A stretch of DNA of 64,000 nt from positions 1-64,000 of the forward strand of contig NZ_FMZO01000001.1 of NCBI RefSeq assembly GCF_900101395.1. Direction: 5' to 3'. Each line of letters opens with the position of its first letter. Positions within the stretch are counted from its first letter, which is position 1. Positions 1 through 8,740 of this stretch are shown here, piece by piece. The stretch is from Niabella drilacis. GTDB taxonomy: Bacteria > Bacteroidota > Bacteroidia > Chitinophagales > Chitinophagaceae. The translations under genes were made by a program, and so were the position numbers. The notes beneath the pieces are model-generated. The model saw only the letters and a program-made list of their open reading frames with translations. It searched no databases and was not told the origin of the DNA.

Positions 1-450
1 ACAGGTCTTTTGCCAGAAACCACAAGTTTAAACGAAAAAATCGCTTTAGTCCCATGTACAAATAAAGCACAATCAGCTGCTGAAAACAGGATCCGCTTTG
101 CCAGAAAAGCCAGAAACCTTAAGGATCAGGCTCATGGTTGTACTATGCCCATTACCTACAATAGTAGCAACCATCGCAGATGCCTGTCTCCCTGGAAGGA
201 CGATCCTGGATACAGACTTTTCTTATTTTAATAGCATTGGTGAGGACACAAACCACTAGTAATTACGCATTTTAATAAAATTGATTCCGGTTCATTATGA
301 AACTGTCTTTGAATCGGTTTGCCGGAAGCATACCCTGCAGGTTAAACCGGCATTAGGGATTGCAGGAGCACTAAGCAGGATCGGGGTTGTAGCTGTGCCT
401 ATGGGCCTTTGTTTTTATAAAATAGCCTTACCCGCCGGCAACAGCAGCTC
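1..450. other. Left-edge region without a supported gene
   Basis: A 75-codon frame on the plus strand is open from the window edge to about position 231. Its product has no signal peptide, membrane segment or motif I recognise and its composition is not protein-like. Other frames are broken by stops. The stretch may hold the tail of a gene beyond the edge or decayed sequence. I see no RNA gene or clear promoter. Confidence 0.4.
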
Positions 451-457
451 ATAAAAA

Positions 458-480
458 AGCCCCCGGTTGGAGCGGGGGCT
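458..480 (-). terminator. Rho-independent terminator after carbonic anhydrase
   Basis: Two perfect 8-bp arms (AGCCCCCG at 458-465, CGGGGGCT at 473-480) enclose a 7-nt loop. On the minus strand a run of six T follows. It sits about 20 bp beyond the stop of the minus-strand carbonic anhydrase gene. Confidence 0.85.
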
Positions 481-501
481 ATAACAGGGACAGACATTCC
501 T

Positions 502-1143
502 TTATTGAAGGTTCTCGTACACGTAGATGGGATCTACCGGGCTGGCGGCCGGTGTGATGGTCTGCAGGGAGTGAAGCAGCCCGTCTTCCAGTCCATACAC
601 CCAGCCATGAAGTATGGGCGCCTGGCGCTCCTGCCAGGCTTTTTGGATAATGGAGGTCTTGGCCAGTTTTTCCACCTGCTCTTTTACATTGAGCTCAACC
701 AGGCGGTTTGCCCGGTCCGTTTCATCTGCGATCCCGCTCAACTCCTCTTTGTGCTTGTAATATACATCTTTGATGACCCGCAGCCACATATTCAGCACCT
801 GGTGAAAATCGCCATTGCTCATGGCTGCCTTTACACCACCGCAGCCATAGTGCCCGCACACAATTACATGTTTTACCTTCAGGTGTGCTACTGCATATTC
901 CAGCACGCTGATGAGGTTGATATCCGTATGCACTACCAGGTTGGCGATGTTCCGGTGCACAAAGATCTCACCGGAAGTGGTTCCGGTTACTTCGTTGGCC
1001 GGTACACGGCTGTCGCTGCAGCCGATCCATAAGAATTCGGGTTTTTGTGTTTCAGCCAGCTGGTCAAAAAAATGAGGATCTGCATTTAATTTTTGTGAAG
1101 CCCACTCTTTATTGTTCTGTAATAACTTTTCGTATGATTGCAT
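502..1143 (-). CDS. can: Beta-class carbonic anhydrase
   Basis: Interconverts CO2 and bicarbonate in the cytoplasm. The 213-residue protein has the full beta-class signature: CSDSR at residues 42-46 (zinc ligand Cys42, Asp44-Arg46 dyad) and the CGHYGCGG block with zinc ligands His98 and Cys101. Length is normal for the family. The ATG at 1143 gives the expected N-terminus. It lies just downstream of a SulP-family anion transporter on the same strand with a 39-bp gap, so the two are probably co-transcribed and may work together on bicarbonate supply. The fold and reaction are near certain; the bicarbonate partnership is inferred from position. Confidence 0.95.
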   Translation of the reverse strand: MQSYEKLLQNNKEWASQKLNADPHFFDQLAETQKPEFLWIGCSDSRVPANEVTGTTSGEIFVHRNIANLVVHTDINLISVLEYAVAHLKVKHVIVCGHYGCGGVKAAMSNGDFHQVLNMWLRVIKDVYYKHKEELSGIADETDRANRLVELNVKEQVEKLAKTSIIQKAWQERQAPILHGWVYGLEDGLLHSLQTITPAASPVDPIYVYENLQ

Positions 1144-1182
1144 AATATTAATATCTGTTGAATGTATTATTTGAAATTAAAT

Positions 1183-2871
1183 TTATTGGGAATGTGATGC
1201 TAAGTTAGACAATTCCGGCGTAACATCCGGTACTGACGTTTGTTTGATGCTTGTGATTACCTTTGTATATGTCCTTCTTAAATGTCCATCCCTGTTGTCA
1301 TTTGCCAGTATTTTATGAGAGAAACCGTGATCTATGAACCCGCTGGTCTCCAGCTGTACATCAATGTCTTTTAACGGTGCGTGGATGATGAAGTCTTCAA
1401 TCACTTCAACAATGTCTTTGTCAATATAGTCTGCGCGCATAGCATCGATGATCACCCTGGCACCGTCGGGTACTTTCTCCAGGTTCTGCTTAATGATCGC
1501 TTTATTCAGAAAGGAAACATCCTTACGGAGGCGGAACAGGTATTTGGAATCGTCCTTTACCACGAACACGGCCTTCCGGAAATTGGAGCGGAAGGCGAAG
1601 AACAGGCCCACACCGATCCCTACGATCACCCCCTTCAGCAGGTCGGTTGCCAGGATCGCTATGATTGTGATCACGAAGGGCAGGAACTGATCCCAGCCTT
1701 TACGGTAGTAAAGTTTGAAGAGCGCCGGCTTGGCCAGCTTGTAACCGGTAAAGATCAGGATGGCAGCCAGAGCCGTTTTGGGGATCATGTTCAGCAGGAA
1801 AGGAATGAAGGCAACCGAGCCCAGCAGCAGCAGCCCGTGCAGGATAGCCGACATTTTTGTTTTGGCCCCGGCATTCACATTGGCCGAGGAGCGTACAATA
1901 ACACTGGTTACAGGGATACCGCCGATGAGCCCGGAAACGATATTGCCAATACCCTGGGCCTTCAGCTCGCGGTTGGTAGGGCTGGCGCGCTGATAAGGAT
2001 CCATGTCGTCAATTGCTTCAAGGCTTAACAGGCTTTCCAGGCTGGCTACCAGTGCAATGGTGAGCGCCAGCACCCAAACCTGGGAGTTTCCGATGGCGCT
2101 CCAGTCGGGGCTTGTAAAGAACGATGCAAACTCCCCGGCAGAACCGGCCATGGGAATGCTGACCAGGTAACTGCCTGTTAAAGCCGGCATCAGCCCGGTG
2201 CCGGCAAATAATGCATTTAACCCCACACCGATAAAAACGATCAGCAATGGTGCCGGAATCAGCTTAATAAACCCTTTTTTGCCGGCCACCAGCTTTTCCC
2301 AAACAAAGTGAATGACCAGGCAGAGGATACCGATCAGCAGTGCAGCGGGAGTAATATGCCCGAAGGCTTTAAAGAAATTGACAAAAATATTGCCTGTGGC
2401 AGCGATGGATTCTTCATCATTGGCGGGCAATGCCGATTTATCCCCGAGCAATTGCGGCACCTGGTTAATGATCAGGATCAGGCCAATGGCGGCAAGCATA
2501 CCCTTGATTACGCTGTTAGGAATATAATCCCCGATAACGCCGGCTTTAACAAAGCCCAGGATCACCTGCATGATACCTGCCAGTACTACCACTACCAGGA
2601 ACGCCTCAAAAGACTGCAGGGTAATGATCGCTGAGGCAACTATGGCTGTAAGCCCCGCTGCGGGCCCGCTTACGCTAAGCTGGGACCCACTCATGATACC
2701 GACAATGATCCCTCCGCAGACGCCGGCAATGATGCCGCTGAACAAGGGTGCATTGGAGGCTAATGCCACACCCAAACATAAGGGCAATGCTACCAGGAAT
2801 ACCACTACGGAGGAGGGGATATCCGCGGCCAGGTTGGAAAATATATTTTTTGTTTTTGAATTTGTATTCAT
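1183..2871 (-). CDS. SulP family anion transporter, candidate bicarbonate carrier
   Basis: A polytopic inner-membrane carrier of about 562 residues. The core starts with FLVALPLCLGVALASNAP, GIIAGVCGGI and SGSQLSVSGPAAGL, hallmarks of the SulP/SLC26 transmembrane domain, followed by roughly a dozen hydrophobic segments. The last 120 residues (around KVPDGARVIIDAMRADYIDKD) look like a STAS domain. I chose the ATG at 2871 because it gives MNTNSKTKN directly before the conserved core; the frame stays open to 2973 but that extension looks unrelated to the family. The downstream carbonic anhydrase suggests bicarbonate rather than sulfate as substrate, as in other SulP and carbonic anhydrase pairs. 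Substrate is inference. Confidence 0.9.
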   Translation of the reverse strand: MNTNSKTKNIFSNLAADIPSSVVVFLVALPLCLGVALASNAPLFSGIIAGVCGGIIVGIMSGSQLSVSGPAAGLTAIVASAIITLQSFEAFLVVVVLAGIMQVILGFVKAGVIGDYIPNSVIKGMLAAIGLILIINQVPQLLGDKSALPANDEESIAATGNIFVNFFKAFGHITPAALLIGILCLVIHFVWEKLVAGKKGFIKLIPAPLLIVFIGVGLNALFAGTGLMPALTGSYLVSIPMAGSAGEFASFFTSPDWSAIGNSQVWVLALTIALVASLESLLSLEAIDDMDPYQRASPTNRELKAQGIGNIVSGLIGGIPVTSVIVRSSANVNAGAKTKMSAILHGLLLLGSVAFIPFLLNMIPKTALAAILIFTGYKLAKPALFKLYYRKGWDQFLPFVITIIAILATDLLKGVIVGIGVGLFFAFRSNFRKAVFVVKDDSKYLFRLRKDVSFLNKAIIKQNLEKVPDGARVIIDAMRADYIDKDIVEVIEDFIIHAPLKDIDVQLETSGFIDHGFSHKILANDNRDGHLRRTYTKVITSIKQTSVPDVTPELSNLASHSQ

Positions 2872-3011
2872 AAAAATATCATTAAGGAAATGATCATACA
2901 TGCTATGAGTATAGCAGATATCAGAAATAAAAAATGCATGGGAGTAACTGTAGTCAGCAAGTGACTGCAGCAAAAATTACCCGCAGCGGGAGGCGCCGGA
3001 GTATACGGTGG

Positions 3012-3368
3012 TTACAGCATTGTGTTGGGGGGAGGGGCGTGTAGCTCTGCATGAAAAGCAATATAAGTGCCTTCATGTGCATGCAGGTAAGCATTGTCTT
3101 TTTGAAGCCTGGTCAGCGAAAAATCGTACATACCATGATGAAGATATTCTTCTGTAATGGTGATGGTCGGATTGGAGGGTACTTTTTCTTCGGTTGCTCC
3201 GGCCAGGGGATTAGAGCGGTCTTTGCTCCTGGTCTCGGTTCGTTCGGCCAGCCGGATTTTAGCTTCATATACAAAAGGGAGGCTTACGGTAAGCCACAAT
3301 AAAGCAACTCCCAGCATTACAGCAAGGGCCCTGTATATTGTTCTGTTGTATAATAAACCGGATACCAC
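3012..3368 (-). CDS. Small single-pass membrane protein, unknown function
   Basis: A 118-residue product. Residues 12-35 form one transmembrane helix (ALAVMLGVALLWLTVSLPFVY). A charged segment rich in Arg, Glu and Lys follows (ERTETRSKDRSN), then a soluble tail ending in a Pro-rich APPPNT. The start is a GTG; no upstream ATG is in frame. I do not recognise a family. It lies upstream of the SulP gene on the same strand with a 140-bp gap, so it may be a separate unit. The codon choice and hydrophobic pattern make it a plausible gene, but without homology it stays hypothetical. Confidence 0.6.
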   Translation of the reverse strand: MVSGLLYNRTIYRALAVMLGVALLWLTVSLPFVYEAKIRLAERTETRSKDRSNPLAGATEEKVPSNPTITITEEYLHHGMYDFSLTRLQKDNAYLHAHEGTYIAFHAELHAPPPNTML

Positions 3369-3528
3369 GTAGTGCGAAAATAGCAGATTGTTTTTTTTCA
3401 GACAAAAAAACGGGAGAATATTACAATTCTTTAACGAAGCAGCCCCCGAAAGGGAAAATACAGGAAAGCGTTTCCAGGCATTGCAGTACCCCCGGAAACG
3501 TTATTGCCGGAAGACCGGTCTTACCGGT

Positions 3529-3765
3529 TTACTGATCGGATATCTTTCTGGAATACTCACCCTTCAAAGCATACCACCCAAAGATCATGAGACCTATGGC
3601 AATAGGCAGGAAGATGGTAATAATGATGATCCAGATCACCGGGTTATTAATATCCTTTTTGCCCCCGGGATCAATATTGTGTATAGCACCGGTTACCAGG
3701 AAGTAAATGATAACGGGCCCTAACAGTAACCACAGTATGCCCAGGAGTTTTTTTATTTGGTCCAT
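3529..3765 (-). CDS. Small two-helix membrane protein (DUF6814-like)
   Basis: A 78-residue protein with two predicted transmembrane helices, about residues 7-26 (LLGILWLLLGPVIIYFLVTG) and 44-67 (VIWIIIITIFLPIAIGLMIFGWYAL), joined by a short charged loop, and a basic tail (KGEYSRK). The pattern fits the small Bacteroidota family I know as DUF6814, whose members often sit beside sugar or carboxylate MFS transporters. Here it follows an MHS-type transporter and an S41 peptidase on the same strand. It may be an accessory subunit of the transporter. The family name is from memory and the role is inference. Confidence 0.75.
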   Translation of the reverse strand: MDQIKKLLGILWLLLGPVIIYFLVTGAIHNIDPGGKKDINNPVIWIIIITIFLPIAIGLMIFGWYALKGEYSRKISDQ

Positions 3766-3803
3766 ATTTTTTTATTAATGAGGTCGGTGATTGTGTTATG
3801 ATT

Positions 3804-4817
3804 TTAGGGTGTTGACTGCTTTGTACCTGGTCCTTTTGCACTGGTTGACCCGATAATGTTGATGGTTTCCTCAAGCCAGTCGCCGGATGTTAAGAGAATA
3901 TCCGGGATCACGCCAATGGCTTCAATAGACTTTCCCGCCTTTGTTTGTATCTGGCAGGTGGGAACAAAAATAAAGAACCCGATATCGGAACCTCCCCGCA
4001 TAAAAGCGACACCCTGCCCGGGGTTCCCGGCTCCGGCAGTTGTATCGCCGAGGATAACAGCCCTCCCCGTTTCCTGGGCAATAAAAGCAAAATACTCCGC
4101 AGCCGAGAACGTGTTTTTAGAAGTGATGATATATACCGGCGTTTTATAAAACCGGGGGCCTTCCGTATTGTTGTAGGGAACTTCACTTTGATGCCACCTC
4201 GTTTCGCCATTGCATTTTTTTACAAGCAATTGCTGATAATCTTTCGATTGATAAAGATGGTCATTCATAAAACCTCCTGCTTCGCCATTGCCGCCGGCAT
4301 TATTGCTGATATCGATAATGAGCGCGCGGCTTCCCTTTAACCGTTCTAATGCCTGTACTGTTTTTTTAAATGCATCGGGGCCTGCCCTAAACTCGGTCCA
4401 TTTTAAATAACCGATATTATTTTTAAGTTTCCGTATTTCTGCAATCCCGCCATTATCGGCCGCCTGGTTTTGCTGCTGATTATTGGCTGCCTTTGTGCTG
4501 AAGTGTGTTACCTTGAAATGTATGTCGTTGGTTTCTTTTCTCAATAACTGCGTTATCTTTTCTGTAGTATGCTCCGGGCTGAGGTTTTTAAAATCGCCAT
4601 TGGCAAATTTCTCTGTGAGGATTTTATTTAGTGAGGCCGCTTTTTCTTTATCAAAATAGTTTTTTTCTATGATCGTTTTTAATTGGAAGATGAGGTTGGA
4701 AAGATCGCCGGGTTTTACAAACAGGGAGTCTGTTGGGGCGCTCTGAGCACACAGCAGGCCATCAGCGGGCAGGATCGCTGTAAAGAATAACACGGATATG
4801 ATGATGCGGATATTCAT
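3804..4817 (-). CDS. S41 family serine peptidase, exported
   Basis: A 337-residue protein with an N-terminal signal peptide (IIISVLFFTAILPADGLLCAQ). An N-terminal helical region of about 90 residues is followed by the S41 tail-specific/IRBP-type domain. Characteristic elements are IGYLKWTEF, the ALIIDISNNAGGNGE strand-turn and TSKNTFSAAEYFAF, where the Ser of TFSAAE is the expected nucleophile. No PDZ domain is obvious, as in IRBP-like members. It begins 26 bp after the MHS transporter stop and is followed by the small two-helix membrane protein, so the three are likely co-transcribed. It probably cleaves peptides or damaged proteins in the periplasm; the natural substrate is unknown. Confidence 0.85.
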   Translation of the reverse strand: MNIRIIISVLFFTAILPADGLLCAQSAPTDSLFVKPGDLSNLIFQLKTIIEKNYFDKEKAASLNKILTEKFANGDFKNLSPEHTTEKITQLLRKETNDIHFKVTHFSTKAANNQQQNQAADNGGIAEIRKLKNNIGYLKWTEFRAGPDAFKKTVQALERLKGSRALIIDISNNAGGNGEAGGFMNDHLYQSKDYQQLLVKKCNGETRWHQSEVPYNNTEGPRFYKTPVYIITSKNTFSAAEYFAFIAQETGRAVILGDTTAGAGNPGQGVAFMRGGSDIGFFIFVPTCQIQTKAGKSIEAIGVIPDILLTSGDWLEETINIIGSTSAKGPGTKQSTP

Positions 4818-4843
4818 GGTGTGCCATTGAATGAAGCGGCTGA

Positions 4844-6424
4844 TTATTCCAATGCGGCAGATCTTTTATTAGAGAGGTATACCATTCCGATCAAAAAGCT
4901 CAGTGCCGCAATGCCGATCGGGTACCAGAGCCCCACCAGCGGATCTTCCGTAAAAGTGGTTTGCAACAATACTCCAATGAACGGAACCAGTCCTCCGAAT
5001 ACTCCGTTACCGATATGATAGGGCAGCGACATGGATGTGTACCGGATATGAACCGGGAACATTTCCACGAGGAAGGCGGCTACCGGGCCATATACCATGG
5101 TTACAAAAATGATCATCGTCCAAACCAGGAAAATGAATTTGTAATACAATGATGCCGGCAGGGTAACATCTGAGTAAACCGGCCTGGCCCTGGCCAGTGC
5201 TGCGGTTATGCCTGCATCGCCATCCAGTGCGCTTAATGGGGGATATAATGTAGACTCTTTTACACCCGGGGCCAGGGTGTCATACCTGCTTTCAGTGACC
5301 GTGATGCCATTAATATGCAATTTGTTTTTTTGTATTACAATCAGCTGGTCGTTGTATTTTTTGGTTTCTATCTTCGCTTTTTCCTGCGCTGCCGGTACGC
5401 CATCGGCGATCCAGCTTTTGATATCTGTGGTTTTCAGGAATTCATTAAAAATCGGTCTGTAAAAAATGACCCCCAGCAGCATACCGGCCAGCATGATCCA
5501 TTTCCTGCCCACTTTGTCGCTCAGCCAGCCAAAGACGATAAAGAAGGGGGTGGCAAATAAAATAGCCCAGAGCATGATGGTACGGCTTTGTTCAAAATTG
5601 AGCAATGCCTTTGTTTCGAGAAAACTCTGCGCGTAAAACTGGCCGGTATACCAGATAACACCCTGGCCCATCACGGCACCAAATAAGGCCAGCAGCACCA
5701 TTTTAAAATTAGCTTTTTTCCGGAAGCTTTCCTTCAGCGGATTTTTGGCTACTTTGCCTTCACTCTTTAAACGCGCGAATAAAGGGGATTCCTCCATCTT
5801 CAGCCGTATATAAACTGATACGACCACCAGCACGATCGAAAACCAGAAAGGATAACGCCAACCGCCCCATTCGGTATTAAACTGCTGGTCGCTCATATTC
5901 ATTTTCACCAGCATAATAACACCCAATGCAAGGAATAGCCCCAGGGTTGCGGTGGTCTGTATCCAGCTGGTATAATAACCTCTTTTCCCGGGTGGCGCAT
6001 GTTCGGCTACATAGGTGGCTGCACCACCATATTCGCCGCCCAGGGCAAGGCCCTGCAGCAGGCGCAGGAGCAGCACGATAAGCGGGGCCGCTATTCCGAT
6101 CGTATGATATCCGGGTACGAGCCCGATCAGGAACGTTGATCCTCCCATTAAAATAAGTGTCAGTAAAAAAGTGGATTTTCTCCCCAGCAGATCGCCCAGC
6201 CGTCCAAAGAACAAAGCGCCAAAAGGACGCACAATAAAACCGGCAGCAAATATAGCCAGCGTACTTAACAAGGCAGCGGTACTGTTACCTTCCGGGAAAA
6301 ACTCAGTGGAGATGGTTTTGGCCAGCATCCCGAAAATGTAAAAATCGTACCACTCAATCATGGTGCCCAGTGACGAAGCCCCGATGACTTTCCGAAGCAC
6401 ACCGGCTTCACTCACTTGTTTCAT
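4844..6424 (-). CDS. MFS transporter, metabolite:H+ symporter (MHS) type
   Basis: An inner-membrane carrier of 526 residues. The start MKQVSEAGVLRKVIGASSLGTMIEWYDFYIFG is typical of the MHS group (ProP, KgtP, ShiA). MFS motif A is present as GRLGDLLGRKS, and RLLQGLALGGEYGGAATYVAEHAP follows. I chose the ATG at 6424; 22 further open codons upstream do not match the family. It is about 80-100 residues longer than typical MHS carriers because of a hydrophilic insertion before the last helices (roughly residues 330-430). It is divergent from acetyl-CoA synthetase, so a monocarboxylate such as acetate is a reasonable guess. An S41 peptidase and a two-helix membrane protein follow in the same direction. 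Confidence 0.88.
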   Translation of the reverse strand: MKQVSEAGVLRKVIGASSLGTMIEWYDFYIFGMLAKTISTEFFPEGNSTAALLSTLAIFAAGFIVRPFGALFFGRLGDLLGRKSTFLLTLILMGGSTFLIGLVPGYHTIGIAAPLIVLLLRLLQGLALGGEYGGAATYVAEHAPPGKRGYYTSWIQTTATLGLFLALGVIMLVKMNMSDQQFNTEWGGWRYPFWFSIVLVVVSVYIRLKMEESPLFARLKSEGKVAKNPLKESFRKKANFKMVLLALFGAVMGQGVIWYTGQFYAQSFLETKALLNFEQSRTIMLWAILFATPFFIVFGWLSDKVGRKWIMLAGMLLGVIFYRPIFNEFLKTTDIKSWIADGVPAAQEKAKIETKKYNDQLIVIQKNKLHINGITVTESRYDTLAPGVKESTLYPPLSALDGDAGITAALARARPVYSDVTLPASLYYKFIFLVWTMIIFVTMVYGPVAAFLVEMFPVHIRYTSMSLPYHIGNGVFGGLVPFIGVLLQTTFTEDPLVGLWYPIGIAALSFLIGMVYLSNKRSAALE

Positions 6425-6528
6425 GTAATTTTGTTTTGTGCAATAAAATAAATACAATCGTTCGCTAACGTTCTTGTTAACAGCAGTCAAGATAATATTT
6501 CTTTCAATAAAATATTAATAAATTTGAA

Positions 6529-6536
6529 TAATTTTT
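6529..6536 (+). promoter_or_regulatory. Candidate -7 element for acs
   Basis: TAAATTTG matches the Bacteroidota -7 consensus TAnnTTTG exactly, 41 bp before the acs ATG. No clear TTG lies about 20 bp upstream, so the -33 element is weak. The 152-bp region between the divergent transporter and acs is strongly AT-rich. Confidence 0.45.
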
Positions 6537-6576
6537 ATTGCCTATTTTTAAGGCCGCAAAAAAAAACGTTTTAGTT

Positions 6577-8523
6577 ATGTCATATTCATTTCAGGTAAAG
6601 ACGATTGAAGAATATCAGGAAGCGTACAAAAAAAGTGTGGAGGACCCCGAGGGTTTTTGGTCGGAAGTGGCTGATACATTTGAGTGGAGAAAGAAACAGC
6701 CTTTCAGCAGCCGGGTGCTTGACTGGAATTTTGTAGAGCCGAAAGTGAAATGGTTTGAAGGCGCGAAGCTGAATATTACTGAAAATTGTCTTGACCGTCA
6801 TTTGAAAACCTCCGGAGACACACCGGCCATCGTTTGGGAGCCGAACGATCCTAATGAAAAAGTTAGAACGCTCACCTATAAAGTACTGCACCGCAAAGTG
6901 TGCGAGTTTGCCCAGGTATTGCGCAATAATGGCGTAAAAAAAGGGGACCGTGTTTGTATATATATGGGAATGATCCCCGAGCTGGTGATTGCGGTGCTGG
7001 CCTGCGCCCGTATCGGAGCCATTCACTCCGTTATATTCGGAGGTTTTTCGGCGCAAAGTATCGCCGACCGCCTGGCTGATGCCGGATCGGAGTTTATTAT
7101 TACCTGCGATGGCGCATACAGGGGGGCAAAGGATATCCCGTTAAAATCGATCATTGATGATGCGCTGATCGGCAATACCGTGGTAAAGCGCGTTATTGTG
7201 CATACACGCACCCGTACTCCGGTGAGTATGATCAAAGGACGCGATGTTTGGTGGCGCGATGAAGTAGAGGATGTGATCGAAACAATGCATGATGATGTGC
7301 TGAATATTCCTGCAGAAGAAATGGATGCTGAAGATCCGCTATTTATCCTGTATACTTCCGGCAGCACGGGTAAGCCCAAGGGTGTGGTGCATACCTGTGC
7401 CGGTTATATGCTTTGGACAACGTATACCTTTGTGAATGTGTTCCAGTATCAGCCAAAGGAGGTTTTCTTTTGCACGGCCGATATCGGCTGGATCACCGGT
7501 CATAGCTATATTGTATACGGCCCCCTTTCGGCGGGCGCTACCTGCCTGATGTTTGAAGGGGTACCTACCTGGCCGGATGCGGGAAGATTCTGGGAAATTG
7601 TGGACAAGCATAAGGTAAATATATTGTATACGGCGCCAACGGCCATCCGTTCGCTGATGAGCTATGGATTGGATCCGGTGAAGGATAAGGACCTGTCGTC
7701 CCTGCGGGTGCTGGGCACCGTGGGGGAACCCATCAATGAAGAAGCATGGCATTGGTATAATGAAAATATCGGAAAAAAGAGATGCCCCATCGTGGATACC
7801 TGGTGGCAGACCGAAACCGGCGGTATCCTCATCTCCAATCTCGCCGGTGTTACACCGTCGCGCCCAAGCTGGGCCACACTGCCGCTTCCGGGGGTACAGC
7901 CTTTGCTGGTAGATGAAAAAGGAGCGGAGATTACAGAGTTTACCGATGAAGTGATGAGCGGGAATCTTTGTATGCGCGCACCCTGGCCGGGCATTCTCAG
8001 AACAACCTATGGCGATCATGAGCGTTGCCGCCAAACCTATTTCAGCGCCTATAAGGATCTTTATTTTACCGGCGACGGGGCCTGGAAAGATGAAAATGGG
8101 AACTATAAGATTACGGGACGTGTAGATGATGTGTTGAATGTGAGTGGGCACAGGCTGGGAACAGCAGAAGTGGAAAACGCGATCAATATGCATGCAAGCG
8201 TAATTGAAAGTGCCGTGGTGGGGTACCCGCACGAGGTAAAGGGGCAGGGCGTTTACGCTTACGTGGTGCTGGATGAAAAACGGCATAAGGATGAGGATGA
8301 TCTTACCCGGAAAGATATACTGGCTACTGTAAGCCGTATCATTGGCCCCATTGCAAAACCGGATAAGATCCAGTTTGTAAGCGGTCTTCCGAAAACAAGA
8401 AGCGGGAAGATCATGCGGCGGATCCTGCGAAAAGTGGCAGAAGGGGAGCTGGCAAACCTGGGTGATACCACTACACTGCTGGATCCTGCAATCGTTGATG
8501 AGATCAAAGAAGGACGGCTTTAA
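6577..8523 (+). CDS. acs: Acetyl-CoA synthetase, AMP-forming
   Basis: Activates acetate to acetyl-CoA via acetyl-AMP in the cytoplasm. The 648-residue length is typical. The N-terminal ACAS domain (YQEAYKKSVEDPEGFW, KVKWFEGAKLNITENCLDRH) leads into the AMP-binding domain, with the P-loop YTSGSTGKPKG at residues 259-269, the TWWQTETGG adenine motif and TGD before the hinge. The C-terminal domain carries PKTRSGKIMRR with the conserved Lys611, which is acetylated to silence the enzyme in other species. The ATG at 6577 is chosen because MSYSF gives the family N-terminus. It is divergent from an MHS carboxylate transporter and followed by a strong terminator. Confidence 0.96.
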   Translation: MSYSFQVKTIEEYQEAYKKSVEDPEGFWSEVADTFEWRKKQPFSSRVLDWNFVEPKVKWFEGAKLNITENCLDRHLKTSGDTPAIVWEPNDPNEKVRTLTYKVLHRKVCEFAQVLRNNGVKKGDRVCIYMGMIPELVIAVLACARIGAIHSVIFGGFSAQSIADRLADAGSEFIITCDGAYRGAKDIPLKSIIDDALIGNTVVKRVIVHTRTRTPVSMIKGRDVWWRDEVEDVIETMHDDVLNIPAEEMDAEDPLFILYTSGSTGKPKGVVHTCAGYMLWTTYTFVNVFQYQPKEVFFCTADIGWITGHSYIVYGPLSAGATCLMFEGVPTWPDAGRFWEIVDKHKVNILYTAPTAIRSLMSYGLDPVKDKDLSSLRVLGTVGEPINEEAWHWYNENIGKKRCPIVDTWWQTETGGILISNLAGVTPSRPSWATLPLPGVQPLLVDEKGAEITEFTDEVMSGNLCMRAPWPGILRTTYGDHERCRQTYFSAYKDLYFTGDGAWKDENGNYKITGRVDDVLNVSGHRLGTAEVENAINMHASVIESAVVGYPHEVKGQGVYAYVVLDEKRHKDEDDLTRKDILATVSRIIGPIAKPDKIQFVSGLPKTRSGKIMRRILRKVAEGELANLGDTTTLLDPAIVDEIKEGRL

Positions 8524-8546
8524 TTTGCCGCATCCTTTCCCTTTCG

Positions 8547-8624
8547 GGGACTGTCATAAAAGCCCGTCATTTCACCAGTCATTATTGAAACGATGTGCGG
8601 GCTTTTAAGACGGTCCCGTTTTTT
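8547..8624 (+). terminator. Long-stem terminator after acs
   Basis: An outer stem (GGGACTGTC at 8547-8555 with GACGGTCCC at 8609-8617, one G-U pair) continues into a perfect inner 9-bp stem (AAAAGCCCG at 8558-8566, CGGGCTTTT at 8598-8606). A run of six T follows at 8619-8624. The rest of the acs-deoR gap holds nothing else I can support. Confidence 0.8.
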
Positions 8625-8740
8625 ATAGATCAACGCTGATAACAGGGATGCCGTATCGTACTGTAGTTGCTGTAACCGTTCTGGAAAGATATTGGCAAAG
8701 GCGATCCCTGGCGGGTGAAGAACCATATGGCAGGTATACC

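Noticed and set aside
10-231. 73-codon plus-strand frame at the left edge
   Set aside because: No motif, signal or membrane segment; odd composition; might be the tail of a gene beyond the window but cannot be supported.
505-1032. Long plus-strand frame opposite carbonic anhydrase
   Set aside because: The minus-strand frame encodes an intact enzyme; the plus frame is its shadow.
7339-8286. 315-codon minus-strand frame inside acs
   Set aside because: Lies fully within acetyl-CoA synthetase and has a Cys/His/Pro-rich non-protein composition.
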